A stretch of DNA of 43,946 nt from Methanosarcinales archaeon (GCA_031260345.1 JAIRKA010000047.1:1-43946), one strand, 5' to 3'; counted from the first letter of the stretch, positions 27,646 through 37,546 are shown. A program made the numbers and translations. Notes: generated by a model from the letters alone, not told the origin.

Positions 27646-27944
27646 TTTCCAAATGGAAGCAATCTTATGAAAATTGGATGTCTATTCTTTAAAACATAAA
27701 ACAAATGTTAAACCTCAGATTGGTTTATCATTTATGAGTTTCTTTTAAGTTTCAAATTCAAATTCAACAAATTGAGCAATTATGACGCAAAATGATTTCA
27801 GGAACGGTTAACAGATTCAGGGCGGCTGAGAGGAAAAAGCTGCCAAAGGAAAATTGGATCGAAGTGGAGACTGTTGAAACTGTTTATTAACGTATATTTT
27901 TTAGATTGGAATTTAATTATTGATTATTTCGGAGTACATTTATT

Positions 27945-29192
27945 ATGGCAGAAACGTCAGCGCATGACAAATATGAATTCAAAAAAACGCTTGAAACCAT
28001 CCGCGACAAAAAAGGAAGAAGTACGGAACTGGTTTCACTTTACATTCCCGCCGACAAACAAATTTCGGACGTGACCGCGGACTTAAGAGAGGAACACAGC
28101 CAAGCCTCAAACATCAAATCCAAATCGACAAAAACGAATGTCCAGGGCGCGATTGATTCTTTACTTGCAAAGCTCAGATATTTGGATAAAGTCCCACCAA
28201 ACGGCATCGTTTATTTCACGGGTGCCGTTGACGTCGGCGCAAACAAAACAAGTATGGAAAGTTACGTCGTAAACCCCCCCGAGCCGATTATTACTTATAA
28301 ATACCACTGTAATTCCGAATTTCACTTAGAGCCGCTTGAATACATGCTCAAAGAAAAAGGAACATTCGGGCTTCTCGTCATGGACAGAAGAGAAGCAACG
28401 ATCGGAACGCTGGTCGGCAAGAAAATCGAACCGCTCCGCAGGCTGACTTCAAACGTTCCCGGCAAGCAGCGCAAAGGCGGGCAAAGTGCCCAGCGTTTCC
28501 AGAGCTTGAGATTGATTGCGATTCACGAGTTCTACAAAAGAATCGGTGACGCTTCAAGTGAAGTTTTCATGACGGTTGACCCGAAAGAGTTCAAAGGAAT
28601 TCTCATCGGCGGCCCGTCTCCGACAAAAGAAGAATTCTTGGATGGTGAATTTTTCCACCACGAACTTCAGAAAAAAGTTCTCGGCCTCTTTGATATCGCT
28701 TACACGGACGAGTCCGGTCTTCACGAACTTGTAAACGCCGCCGCCGATAAGCTCATGGATTTGGAGCTGATGGAACAGAAAAACATTATGAAAATGTTCT
28801 TCAAAGAATTAATTTCCGAATCCGGGCGCGCTTCATACGGTGAAAAAAGCGTCCGCGCCAACTTGGAAATCAACTCTGTTGAAACGCTGATTCTCTCCGA
28901 AGACTTAAGAGCTGAAAGAATGACGGCCGTCTGCCAAAGCTGCGGTGAGATGAATCAGAAAACACGCACATGGCGCCCGGGAGAACATATTCCCAATCTC
29001 GGCAACTGTTCAAAATGCGGCGCGGAATTGGCAGATATTGAAATCAGAGACGTCGTGGATGAGCTCTCGGAAATGGCGGACAAATCCAACGCTGTTGTCC
29101 ATTTCATTTCAACGGACTTTGACGAAGGCAACCAGCTGATGTCGGCTTTCGGCGGCATTGTCGCTGTTTTGAGATACAATACCGGCCTGTAA
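27945..29192 (+). CDS. prf1: Archaeal peptide chain release factor aRF1
   Basis: SNIKSKSTKTNV (NIKS motif), GKQRKGGQSAQRF (GGQ motif), zinc-binding region CQSCGEM...CSKCGAEL. Confidence 0.97.
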   Translation: MAETSAHDKYEFKKTLETIRDKKGRSTELVSLYIPADKQISDVTADLREEHSQASNIKSKSTKTNVQGAIDSLLAKLRYLDKVPPNGIVYFTGAVDVGANKTSMESYVVNPPEPIITYKYHCNSEFHLEPLEYMLKEKGTFGLLVMDRREATIGTLVGKKIEPLRRLTSNVPGKQRKGGQSAQRFQSLRLIAIHEFYKRIGDASSEVFMTVDPKEFKGILIGGPSPTKEEFLDGEFFHHELQKKVLGLFDIAYTDESGLHELVNAAADKLMDLELMEQKNIMKMFFKELISESGRASYGEKSVRANLEINSVETLILSEDLRAERMTAVCQSCGEMNQKTRTWRPGEHIPNLGNCSKCGAELADIEIRDVVDELSEMADKSNAVVHFISTDFDEGNQLMSAFGGIVAVLRYNTGL

Positions 29193-29214
29193 TCAGGCCG
29201 TCTTTTTTGTTTTT
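29183..29214 (+). terminator. Intrinsic-type terminator overlapping the prf1 stop codon
   Basis: CGGCCTG TAAT CAGGCCG then TCTTTTTTGTTTTT; TAA stop (29190-29192) lies in the loop. Confidence 0.85.
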
Positions 29215-29342
29215 AAAACAATCTTATAAATGAACAATTAGACCAAAATGACACGAACAATCATTAGGAATTTATAACACGAACAATTTTAGCAGTTCTA
29301 ACAGTTTTAGAAATTCTAAATTTTAACAATCTTTACAATTTT

Positions 29343-29993
29343 TTGGTGATTGAAATGTCAAAAACAGAAATCTATCCCTTAACCGATTTTGAAACGGCTG
29401 TGGATGCCGCTGCCGCTGCGCTTAAACGCGGAAAAATCGTAGCATTCCCGACGGAAACGGTTTACGGTCTCGGCGCAAGCATCGCTGATGAAAGCGCTGT
29501 TTTAAAGATTTACGCAGCAAAAGGGCGCGTGCCTGAAAAACCGCTCAGTATTTTGTTATCCTCCGCAGAGGATATGGAGAAAATTGCGGCTGAGGTTCCC
29601 GAAAACGCTAAAAAGCTTGCGAATGAATTTTGGCCGGGCCCGATGACGATTATTTTAAAGAAAAAAGCGGAGATTTCAGATAAGATTACGGCGGGAAAGG
29701 ATACGGTCGGTCTTCGCGTGCCTGCGCATCCGGCAGCACTTGAAATTGTGCGAAGAGCAGGACCGCTTGCCTGCCCGAGTGCCAACAAATCAGACAGCAG
29801 AGAGCCGAAATCGGCGGAAGATGTTTTTTCGGATTTGAACGGTAAAATTGATCTTTTAATTGACGGCGGAGAGACAAAAATTCAAAAGCCGTCTACTATT
29901 GTTGATTTAACGGTGACGCCGCCGAAAATTTTAAGAAAAGGCGGACTTGAGATTGCAGAAATTAGAAAAATCATAGGGGATGTATCGGAATGA
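29343..29993 (+). CDS. Sua5/YciO/YrdC family L-threonylcarbamoyladenylate synthase
   Basis: GKIVAFPTETVYGLGASI...KGRVPEKPLSILL...KDTVGLRVPAHP...CPSANKS. Start may be MSKTEIYP at 29355. Confidence 0.93.
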   Translation: MVIEMSKTEIYPLTDFETAVDAAAAALKRGKIVAFPTETVYGLGASIADESAVLKIYAAKGRVPEKPLSILLSSAEDMEKIAAEVPENAKKLANEFWPGPMTIILKKKAEISDKITAGKDTVGLRVPAHPAALEIVRRAGPLACPSANKSDSREPKSAEDVFSDLNGKIDLLIDGGETKIQKPSTIVDLTVTPPKILRKGGLEIAEIRKIIGDVSE

Positions 29994-30232
29994 AGGCGGA
30001 TAAGAAAGCGAGAATCAAAAACAAAGCACAAGGGAGAAAAATCAATGAAACGGTCAAAACCATTAACATCGTCAACTTGGTGATTATTGTCGCCGGTTTC
30101 TTTTTAATGATTCTGAATTACAATGAGTTGTTGACAAGAATCGGTCAGGGATTGATCATGGCAGGCGCGCTCCTCATTATGATGACGATTGTTTTCCAAA
30201 TCATGATGGCAAACAAAATGAGAAGAGGCTGA
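29990..30232 (+). CDS. Small two-TM membrane protein of unknown function
   Basis: 80 aa, basic N-terminus then two hydrophobic segments; ATGA overlap with the Sua5 stop suggests coupling. Confidence 0.65.
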   Translation: MKADKKARIKNKAQGRKINETVKTINIVNLVIIVAGFFLMILNYNELLTRIGQGLIMAGALLIMMTIVFQIMMANKMRRG

Positions 30233-30337
30233 TTTTTTTAAAAAAATATTTTTTAGATTATGATGAGAATTTTCAGTAAAACAAAATTTCTCATCCAATT
30301 CTTTTTTATTAAATTCATGAATGAATAAACGATGGAT

Positions 30338-30810
30338 AGGTTGAAAATTTAATGAAAAGCGGAGCGGCTCGCGCGTGACGGCGGCAGCGCGAACTGTAGG
30401 TAGCCGGTAGCCACGTTCGCGAAGCGAACGGATGTGATAAAAGAGAGCAGATGCACGCAGCAATGCAGACGCAGTAGCGCAGGCAGCAGCTCAATGCAAA
30501 ATACAGTTGCAAGAAAAAACTCATTTGGAGCAAGCTCAGCTTCCGTGTGCATCTATCTCTTCTTTGGCATTCCGCAAATTTTCATTTTTCCACTTCGCTT
30601 CGCTCAGCGAAAAAATGAAAATTAGCGGTCGTACGTGAGGTTTCGACTAATTTAGGGCTTTATTGAAACATCGTTTTTCATTTTTATTTTCACGAAAAAT
30701 TTGAACGCCCTTTTTTCACCTAAATCTAAAATATTTTATTTTTAGGGTTTTATCGGGCGTTCCGTTTAATCTAAATTTAATGAGGATGGATGTTTGGTTT
30801 TTCAATATCT
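30338..30810 (+). repeat. Intergenic repeat family 1, copy F (longest composite copy)
   Basis: GGAGCGGCTCGCGCGTGACGG...CACGTTCGCGAAGCGAACGGATGTGATAAAAGAGAGCAGATGC, then CCGCAAATTTTCATTTTT/AAAAATGAAAATTAGCGG stem and nested stems AAACATC/GATGTTT, GAACGCCC/GGGCGTTC, CTAAAA/TTTTAG. Confidence 0.85.
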
Positions 30811-31014
30811 ATTACTTAAATTGTGAATTTAGACGCAAATAGGAATGAGGATTATATATCAAAAAATCTTAAAGATTGCAAGAGGAAAAAACTCTATTTC
30901 AGGACTTGGTCCTAAAAATGAATGTAAAACAGTAAAAAAGCAGGCACTCCGTCTTTTTAATCAATTGTTATTTATTCAACACCCATCTATTTCAAAATCA
31001 TCTCAGGTCAAAAA

Positions 31015-34000
31015 ATGCCGGCACAAAGCGACTTCATGAAGAAATATTTCGATTCTTTGGAAGCGAAATTGCTCAAAGAAATTGAAATAGCGAATGCTGC
31101 CCGCTCTAAGGGGGAAGACCCGCACCCGCATGTTGAGATTCCGCTGGCAAAGGACTTGGCTGACCGCGTTGAAAATTTAATCGGCGTCAAGGGTGTCGCC
31201 AAGCGCCTTCGTGAAATCGAGGAGGGAGGGCTTAATCGTGAAGAGTCCGCTCTTTTAATCGGCAAGGAAATCGCCGAAGGAAAAGTCGGCGGATTTACGA
31301 CAAGAGAACAGGCTGTTGACGCCGCAATCCGCGTTTCGATGGCGGTCATTACGGAAGGTGTCGTCGCAGCACCGATTGAAGGCATTGCCGAAGTCAAAAT
31401 TGATAAAAACAGTGACGGTACTGAGTTTTTAAGAATTTATTATTCCGGGCCGATTCGAAGCGCCGGCGGAACCGCTCAGGCGCTTTCTGTTTTGGTCGGC
31501 GATTACGTTCGCCGCAGCCTCGGTTTGGACCGCTTTAAGCCGCGCAAAGAGCTGGTGGAGCGTTACGCCGAAGAAATCCGCATTTACAAAAGAACGTCTT
31601 CGCTTCAGTATTCTCCGACGGATGATGAAATCCGCCTCATCGTTGAAAACTGTCCTGTCTGCGTTGACGGAGACGCAACGGAAGACGCGGAAGTGGAAGG
31701 CTACAGGAATCTGCCCGAAATTCCCGGAAACCGCCTTCGCGGCGGCATGGCTCTTGTCATTGCGGAAGGCATGATTTTGAAAGCGCCGAAAGTAAAGAAG
31801 CATGTTGACGGCTTGAAGATGGACGGCTGGGAATTTTTGGACAAACTCATCGCCGGAACGAAAACGGAAGACAAGGGCGGAGATGACACGCCCGCCGCTG
31901 CCGGTAAACCCGGTGCCGTTACGTTGAAAGTCAAGCCCAAAACCAAATACATACAGGATTTGATTGCCGGAAGGCCTCTTTTTTCTCATCCGTCCCGTGA
32001 AGGCGGATTTCGGCTCAGGTATGGGCGGTCAAGAAATACATCATTCGCCGCTGCCGGAATCAGCCCGGCATCAATGTTTATTCTTGACGACTTCATTACA
32101 AACGGAACGCAACTGAAAGTGGAGCGTCCGGGAAAAGCTGCCGGAATGGCCGCCGTTGATTCAATTGAAGGACCGACGGTCCGCTTGAAAAACGGTGACG
32201 TCGTTCGCGCGGACGACGATAAAACGGCGCTTCTGATTAAACCCGATATTGAATATATTATTGACGTCGGGGAAATTTTGTTCAACTTCGGCGACTTTTT
32301 GGAAAATAATCACACGCTGATACCGTCGCCTTACTGTTTTGAATGGTGGCTTTATGATTATGAAAACGGATACAACCGCTTAAAGGATGAAAACAAGCTC
32401 GATACAGTTCGTTTTCTGAGTCCCGAAGAAGTTGATCAATTAAAGCATGTTTCAGAAGAAGCGGCTCTCTTGTTTGCCGACAGCGGAATCCCGCTTCATC
32501 CCGATTACAACTATTTGTGGCACGATTTGTATTTGGAAGAACTCGAAAAAATCGCGGACTTCATTGCCGAAAACGGTCAACTGATTGAATACGCTGATTC
32601 CGCGAATGGGAGTGAGGAGAAGGGTGGAAATGAGGAGAGCGGGGTCAAAAAGGAAAAGCTTTATTTGGCGCTTCCTTATGAAAAATCCGTTGAAAGCGGC
32701 ATCAAAACGCTGCTGGAAAACATTTTGATGCTTCATATTGTCAGATTAATCAACGATGAAAATAATGATGAAAAAAACGATGAAGACAATAACAAAAAGC
32801 AAATATTGATCGCTCCGCCGACTCATATTTTAAGATGTCTCGGTTTAATTGTCGAAGAGGGCGGAACGCTTCAAAAGACATGGACAGCCGAAGAAATAAG
32901 ATCAGCGGGAATTGAACTGACGGTTGATGCCGTCAGCAGAATTTCGAAAATGACGGTCAAAGCCCGCGCCCCGTCCAGAATCGGCGCGCGTATGGGGCGG
33001 CCGGAGAAGTCTGCGCTTCGAAAAATGTCGCCTGCCGCTCAAATTTTGTTCCCGATCAGCGAATACGGCGGAAAAACAAGAAATATCGTTGGCGCATCCG
33101 AATACCGAGAAGATATGAACGCGACAACCGGAAAAATCGAGATCAGAATCGGCATGCGTGTCTGTCCGCGTTGCGGGCGCGAGACGCATAAGTGGCGCTG
33201 CGGCTGCGGTGAATTTACGATTGAGCGCTTGTTCTGTCCGCGCTGCGGGATTGAAACGTCCGGCACCAAATGTCCGAAATGCGAGAAACCGACAATGGGC
33301 GGCCGCAGAAAACCGGTTGACTTCCGCCCGATTTACAAAGAAGCGTTTGAAAGGGTCGGCGAGCGCGATAATTTTGATTTGATCAAAGGTGTTAAAGAAT
33401 TGATGAGCCGCGCTAAAACGCCGGAGCCGCTTGAAAAAGGAATTTTGAGAGCGAAGCATGAAATTTATATTTTCAAGGACGGAACGGCGCGCTACGATAT
33501 GTCCGACATTCCGCTGACGCACATCCGCGCCGATGAGCTCGGCATTACAGCGGAAGATTTAAAGGAGCTCGGGTACGAGAAAGATGTTTACGGGAAAGAT
33601 TTGGTTTCCGATGATCAAGTTGTCTGCCTCTTTGTTCAGGATTTGGTCATATCCGTTGACTGCGCCGAGTATTTGCTGAAAACAACGCAGTATATTGATG
33701 ATTTGCTGAAGAAATATTACGGCGTTGACATGTATTATAATTGTAAAAGCATTAAAGATTTACTCGGCGTGATGGTCATCGGCCTTGCGCCGCACACGTC
33801 CGCGGGCGTTCTCGGCCGCCTTGTCGGTTTTACGAAAGCTTCTGTCGGTTTTGCGCACCCGTATTTCCACGCGTCGAAGCGCAGAAACTGCGACGGCGAT
33901 GAAGACTGCGTGATGTTGGTGCTTGACGGCATGCTCAACTTTTCACGTGAATACCTGCCGGACAAACGCGGCGGCCAAATGGACGCGCCGCTTGTTTTGA

Positions 34001-34644
34001 CAATCCGCATTGATCCGAACGAGATTGATAAAGAAGCGCATAACATTGACATGTGCGCCCGTTATCCGCATGAATTTTATTTGGCGACGGAGGAATACAA
34101 AAATCCGGCTGACGTTTCAAAGATAATGGATTTGGTCAGCAGCCGTTTGAAAACGCAGGACCAGTACGAAAATTTTATGTTTACGCATGATACGACGGAT
34201 ATCGCGAGAGGTCCCGCTTTTTCGGCGTATAAAACACTTGAGACGATGACGGATAAAATGGAAGCGCAGCTTCAATTGGCCGTAAAGATTCGCGCCGTTG
34301 ACGAAACGGATGTGGCCGAACTTGTTTTAAGGTCTCATTTCCTGCCGGATATTATCGGGAATTTGCGGGCGTTTTCAAAACAGACTTTCCGATGCATTAA
34401 ATGCGAAGCGAAATACAGGCGGCCGCCTTTGACTGGAACTTGTTCAAAATGCGGCGGCGGAAACATCATTTTAACCGTTCATGAAGGCGCTGTCCGTAAA
34501 TACGTGGAAGTCTCCAAAGAAGTCGCGATAAAATACAATGTTTCCGATTACACGCTTGAGCGAATTGAGCTGCTGGAGCAGGATATTATTCAGACGTTTG
34601 AAAATCATAAGATTAAAAAGACGTCACTTTCTGATTTTATGTAA
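31015..34644 (+). CDS. polC: DNA polymerase D (family D, Pol II) large subunit DP2
   Basis: [55 protein letters not shown]...YGGKTRNI...[49 protein letters not shown]. Confidence 0.97.
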   Translation: MPAQSDFMKKYFDSLEAKLLKEIEIANAARSKGEDPHPHVEIPLAKDLADRVENLIGVKGVAKRLREIEEGGLNREESALLIGKEIAEGKVGGFTTREQAVDAAIRVSMAVITEGVVAAPIEGIAEVKIDKNSDGTEFLRIYYSGPIRSAGGTAQALSVLVGDYVRRSLGLDRFKPRKELVERYAEEIRIYKRTSSLQYSPTDDEIRLIVENCPVCVDGDATEDAEVEGYRNLPEIPGNRLRGGMALVIAEGMILKAPKVKKHVDGLKMDGWEFLDKLIAGTKTEDKGGDDTPAAAGKPGAVTLKVKPKTKYIQDLIAGRPLFSHPSREGGFRLRYGRSRNTSFAAAGISPASMFILDDFITNGTQLKVERPGKAAGMAAVDSIEGPTVRLKNGDVVRADDDKTALLIKPDIEYIIDVGEILFNFGDFLENNHTLIPSPYCFEWWLYDYENGYNRLKDENKLDTVRFLSPEEVDQLKHVSEEAALLFADSGIPLHPDYNYLWHDLYLEELEKIADFIAENGQLIEYADSANGSEEKGGNEESGVKKEKLYLALPYEKSVESGIKTLLENILMLHIVRLINDENNDEKNDEDNNKKQILIAPPTHILRCLGLIVEEGGTLQKTWTAEEIRSAGIELTVDAVSRISKMTVKARAPSRIGARMGRPEKSALRKMSPAAQILFPISEYGGKTRNIVGASEYREDMNATTGKIEIRIGMRVCPRCGRETHKWRCGCGEFTIERLFCPRCGIETSGTKCPKCEKPTMGGRRKPVDFRPIYKEAFERVGERDNFDLIKGVKELMSRAKTPEPLEKGILRAKHEIYIFKDGTARYDMSDIPLTHIRADELGITAEDLKELGYEKDVYGKDLVSDDQVVCLFVQDLVISVDCAEYLLKTTQYIDDLLKKYYGVDMYYNCKSIKDLLGVMVIGLAPHTSAGVLGRLVGFTKASVGFAHPYFHASKRRNCDGDEDCVMLVLDGMLNFSREYLPDKRGGQMDAPLVLTIRIDPNEIDKEAHNIDMCARYPHEFYLATEEYKNPADVSKIMDLVSSRLKTQDQYENFMFTHDTTDIARGPAFSAYKTLETMTDKMEAQLQLAVKIRAVDETDVAELVLRSHFLPDIIGNLRAFSKQTFRCIKCEAKYRRPPLTGTCSKCGGGNIILTVHEGAVRKYVEVSKEVAIKYNVSDYTLERIELLEQDIIQTFENHKIKKTSLSDFM

Positions 34645-34646
34645 AA

Positions 34647-34675
34647 AAATTTTGCTCCCTTCGGTCGCAAAATTT
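34647..34675 (+). terminator. Hairpin immediately downstream of polC
   Basis: AAATTTTGC TCCCTTCGGTC GCAAAATTT, 3 nt after the stop; no clear U-tract follows. Confidence 0.5.
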
Positions 34676-34794
34676 CATGGGCGGGGGGAGGGCGGTGTTT
34701 GCTGAAAAATCACTTCGTGATTTTTAACGGCTTTGCCAGTCTGTGCTTGGAAGCAGGTTGTTCGCTGAATAATTCCGAGCGCAGCGAGACTTTT

Positions 34795-35637
34795 TCAAAC
34801 CCCAATATCCACATCATAAATCCGGCTCGGGTTTTCCTGATGAATCTTCCAAAACGGCTCTTCGCCGTAAATTTCAATCAGTTTTTTCGTTTTCTTTGGA
34901 ACGGTTTTCGGGCCGAGAACAAAACCGGGTCTGTCGGGGTCGTCAACGTAATCGGTTTCCATTAAAAAACGAGTTCCTTGCGCGAGCGCAATTTCAATGT
35001 TGTCTTTGGCAGCGGGGATGCTTGGATAAAGGCCGAACTTCTCGGCTGCAGTTACCAGAGGTGTCGCATGATGATTAACAACTTTCTCTGTATTAATTCC
35101 CGCTCTTTTTGCAATCTCTGAGATGTCTTGGATGCTTTCAAGTGTCATGTCTTCAACATGAAGCTGAACGGCGCATTTTAAGTCGCGGCAGAGGCTAAAG
35201 ACATGGCTTATCACTTGATTGGACCCGTCCCAAATATCGTGTTCGACCGGAAAATGGGGGCGGCCGCTTTTGAGAGCGACAGCCTCTCCTTTTTGAACAT
35301 AGGATGCGGCAATATCAAATCCACCGCGCATGATTTCAACGGCTTTTTCCACGCTGTTTTCTTCGGAAAGATAGAGAATATCCACCGGATGAATTCCCAA
35401 AACCGGAAAGGCTGTCACTCCCGTTTCATTGATTTTTGAAACGGCTTCGATTGTCAGGTCAAAAACGGTTTTGTAATCTTCCGGTTTTTTGACGGAAACG
35501 CCGAGATGGCGGCTTGGGAGTGAAACTAAAAATAAGTGCGTTCCGCCCGCGTTCTGAAAATCGGAAACGGCATCTAAACCGCGGCCGCGATTCATATCAA
35601 TGTGAATGTGATGGTCGGTAATCGGAAGTTTGGACAT
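34795..35637 (-). CDS. TatD-like / COG1099 predicted TIM-barrel metal-dependent hydrolase
   Basis: LPITDHHIHIDMNRGRG...FPVLGIHPVDILYLSE...FLMETDYVDDPDRPGFVLGPKTVPKKTK. Confidence 0.88.
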   Translation of the reverse strand: MSKLPITDHHIHIDMNRGRGLDAVSDFQNAGGTHLFLVSLPSRHLGVSVKKPEDYKTVFDLTIEAVSKINETGVTAFPVLGIHPVDILYLSEENSVEKAVEIMRGGFDIAASYVQKGEAVALKSGRPHFPVEHDIWDGSNQVISHVFSLCRDLKCAVQLHVEDMTLESIQDISEIAKRAGINTEKVVNHHATPLVTAAEKFGLYPSIPAAKDNIEIALAQGTRFLMETDYVDDPDRPGFVLGPKTVPKKTKKLIEIYGEEPFWKIHQENPSRIYDVDIGV

Positions 35638-35788
35638 GGCAATTTCCCCGTTTTTGAAATAAATTTTAAAGATTTTTCAATTTTCATATTTGATTGAATT
35701 AAATATTTATTGTTGTCTGTTCATTTTGATTTTATAAAAGATTTTCACCATTAATTTTTTTCAATACAATTTTCAAAACGGTGACGAA

Positions 35789-36127
35789 ATGAAAACATCC
35801 AGAACAATCGGACGTGTGACATTGGTTCTTGAAGCGCGGGAAATCGGCAGCGATTTGTCGGTCACGCTGACGGGAGGCATTGCGCATATCGGCGCAGCGG
35901 CTCTCGCATATCCCGACAAAGAAACGGGCAGGACAACGGGTTCCGTCATTTCCGCGCCCGGTCACAAGGAAGAGGAAATTGCGCTTTACGGCGCGAAAGT
36001 GTTGAGTAAAGAGACGAAAAAAACGGTTCTGTTTGCTGTCGGGATTCATTTGGATGAAATTACCGTGGCAGAGATCGAAGAGATTGAAAAAACGTGCCGT
36101 GAAATGATTCAGAGTTTTTTGAAATGA
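35789..36127 (+). CDS. LpdD-like protein (putative prenylated-flavin chaperone)
   Basis: GGIAHIGAAALAYPDKETGRTTGSVISAPGHKEEEIALYGAKVLSK; directly precedes a UbiX gene. Confidence 0.75.
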   Translation: MKTSRTIGRVTLVLEAREIGSDLSVTLTGGIAHIGAAALAYPDKETGRTTGSVISAPGHKEEEIALYGAKVLSKETKKTVLFAVGIHLDEITVAEIEEIEKTCREMIQSFLK

Positions 36128-36169
36128 TTGATTAAAATGACTAAAGTGATTCAAACCGGGAAAGAAAAC

Positions 36170-36730
36170 ATGGAACTTATTATCGGAATCAGCGGGGCAT
36201 CGGGAGCCGGCTACGGCATTCGCCTGCTTCAAATTTTAAAAGAAACGGAAATCAAAACGCATTTGATTATGACAAAAGCCGCCGACGAGATCATTCAAAC
36301 GGAAACCGATTACGATCCGGAGGATGTCAAAAAATTGGCGGATTTCGTTTGGGATGAAAAGGATTTTTCAGCGCCGATTGCGAGCGGTTCATATAAAACG
36401 GCAGGCATGATTATCGCGCCGTGCAGCATGAAAACGCTCGGGCAGGTCGCAAACGGCATCTCCGATAATTTGGTTGCCCGCGCCGCCGACGTTTGTTTAA
36501 AAGAAGAGCGGAAACTGATTTTAATGGTTCGCGAAACCCCTTTCAGCCTCATTCATTTGGAAAACATGGTTGCTGCAAAGAAAGCGGGCGCCACGATTCT
36601 TCCGGCATGTCCCGGATTTTACAGCCGGCCGGAAACGATTGATGATTTGTACAACATTATGGCCGGAAGGGCTCTGGATTTGGCGGGAATTGAAAATCAC
36701 GTTTATAAGCGCTGGAAAGAAAGCGAGTAA
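36170..36730 (+). CDS. ubiX: Flavin prenyltransferase UbiX
   Basis: MELIIGISGASGAGYGIRLLQ...APCSMKTLGQVANGISDNLVARAADVCLKEERKLILMVRETPFSLIHLENM. ORF opens at 36128; internal Met at 36170 fits homologues. Confidence 0.93.
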   Translation: MELIIGISGASGAGYGIRLLQILKETEIKTHLIMTKAADEIIQTETDYDPEDVKKLADFVWDEKDFSAPIASGSYKTAGMIIAPCSMKTLGQVANGISDNLVARAADVCLKEERKLILMVRETPFSLIHLENMVAAKKAGATILPACPGFYSRPETIDDLYNIMAGRALDLAGIENHVYKRWKESE

Positions 36731-36755
36731 AAAAAGAGATAAAAAAGGAAAACCC

Positions 36756-36801
36756 CTCGGGGCTGCGCTCCGAGTTTGCCCGCCCCTTCGGGCCGGGCAA
36801 A
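36756..36801. repeat. Twin hairpin: CTCGGGGC-TGC-GCTCCGAG abutting a family-2 palindrome
   Basis: CTCGGGGCTGCGCTCCGAG|TTTGCCCGCCCCTTCGGGCCGGGCAAA; same architecture as the insert in the NrdG-like gene at 41853-41896. Confidence 0.8.
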
Positions 36802-36870
36802 AAATCAAAATCTATATAAATCAGAAAGTGCTCCTATGTCCGTTTCTTTTGGAAACGGCAAAATCAACAC

Positions 36871-36945
36871 GGGATAGTAGGGTAGCTTGGTCCATCCTCG
36901 AACGTTTGGGACGTTTGGACCGCGGTTCAAATCCGCGCTATCCCA
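36871..36945 (+). tRNA. tRNA-Pro(TGG)
   Basis: GGGATAG/CTATCCC acceptor; anticodon loop TTTGGGA; T-arm CGCGG-TTCAAAT-CCGCG; discriminator A; CCA not encoded. Confidence 0.93.
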
Positions 36946-37011
36946 TAAGATTAAAATATCAACAAATTCTTTAATGATTCCCGAAAAATCTTTTTTGTGT
37001 ATTTTCAGCAT

Positions 37012-37086
37012 GGGATAGTAGGGTAGCTTGGTCCATCCTCGGACGTTCGGGACGTTCGGACTGCGGTTCAAATCCGCGCTATCCCA
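37012..37086 (+). tRNA. tRNA-Pro(CGG)
   Basis: GGGATAG/CTATCCC; anticodon loop TTCGGGA; T-arm TGCGG-TTCAAAT-CCGCG; near-identical to the upstream tRNA-Pro. Confidence 0.93.
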
Positions 37087-37221
37087 TTTAATTTGTCAGA
37101 ATTTGTTTTAAAAACGAAAAATCAAATTTTAAATTCAAGATCAAACAAACGAAGTTTTCTACTTCTCGATGTGCACATGAAGAGTTTTCACGTTTGAGGG
37201 AAATACTAAAATAAACAAAAA

Positions 37222-37293
37222 AGCCGCTGGGGGGACTTGAACCCCCGGCCTGCTGATTACGAATCAGCCGCTATACCGCTAAGCCACAACGGC
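37222..37293 (-). tRNA. tRNA-Thr(CGT)
   Basis: Reverse strand GCCGTTG...GCTGA-TTCGTAA-TCAGC...GGGGG-TTCAAGT-CCCCC...CAGCGGC-T; discriminator U. Confidence 0.93.
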
Positions 37294-37491
37294 ACTTTTT
37301 TAAAATAAAAACAGAATTCCTAAGTGTCCTTTAAGGTATTTAAAGATTATTTTTGATTTGTAATTTTTATTGAGAAAGCTCTGGGATTTTCGCATTTTTC
37401 ACATTTTTCGACTTTTATTTGCTTCATGCAAGATACATTAATTTAATAAGCAGGAGTATATTATGCTGAAATATTCAATAATTAAATATGA

Positions 37492-37517
37492 TTGACCGCT
37501 TCTGTCAAACCGGTCAA
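37492..37517. repeat. Family-2 palindrome (26 bp)
   Basis: TTGACCGCTTCTGTCAAACCGGTCAA, 30 nt upstream of the flavin reductase start. Confidence 0.65.
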
Positions 37518-37546
37518 ATAAAGAAAACATTTACAGGTGAACAAAT

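Noticed and set aside
30845-31039. 64-aa + strand ORF before polC
   Set aside because: Overlaps the polC start, has no RBS or recognised similarity, and lies in AT-rich leader sequence.
31429-33522. Long antisense ORFs of 186 and 206 aa inside polC
   Set aside because: Opposite strand of a well-conserved gene in biased codon usage; no recognisable protein.
31015-34644. Possible intein in PolD DP2
   Set aside because: The 1209-aa length and continuous conserved motifs leave no room for an intein block; I saw no splicing motifs.
36570-37071. ORFs 36570..36974 (+) and 36805..37071 (-), with an internal peptide repeat NVPNVRGWTKLPYYP
   Set aside because: They run through the two tRNA-Pro genes; the peptide repeat is the translated tRNA duplication.
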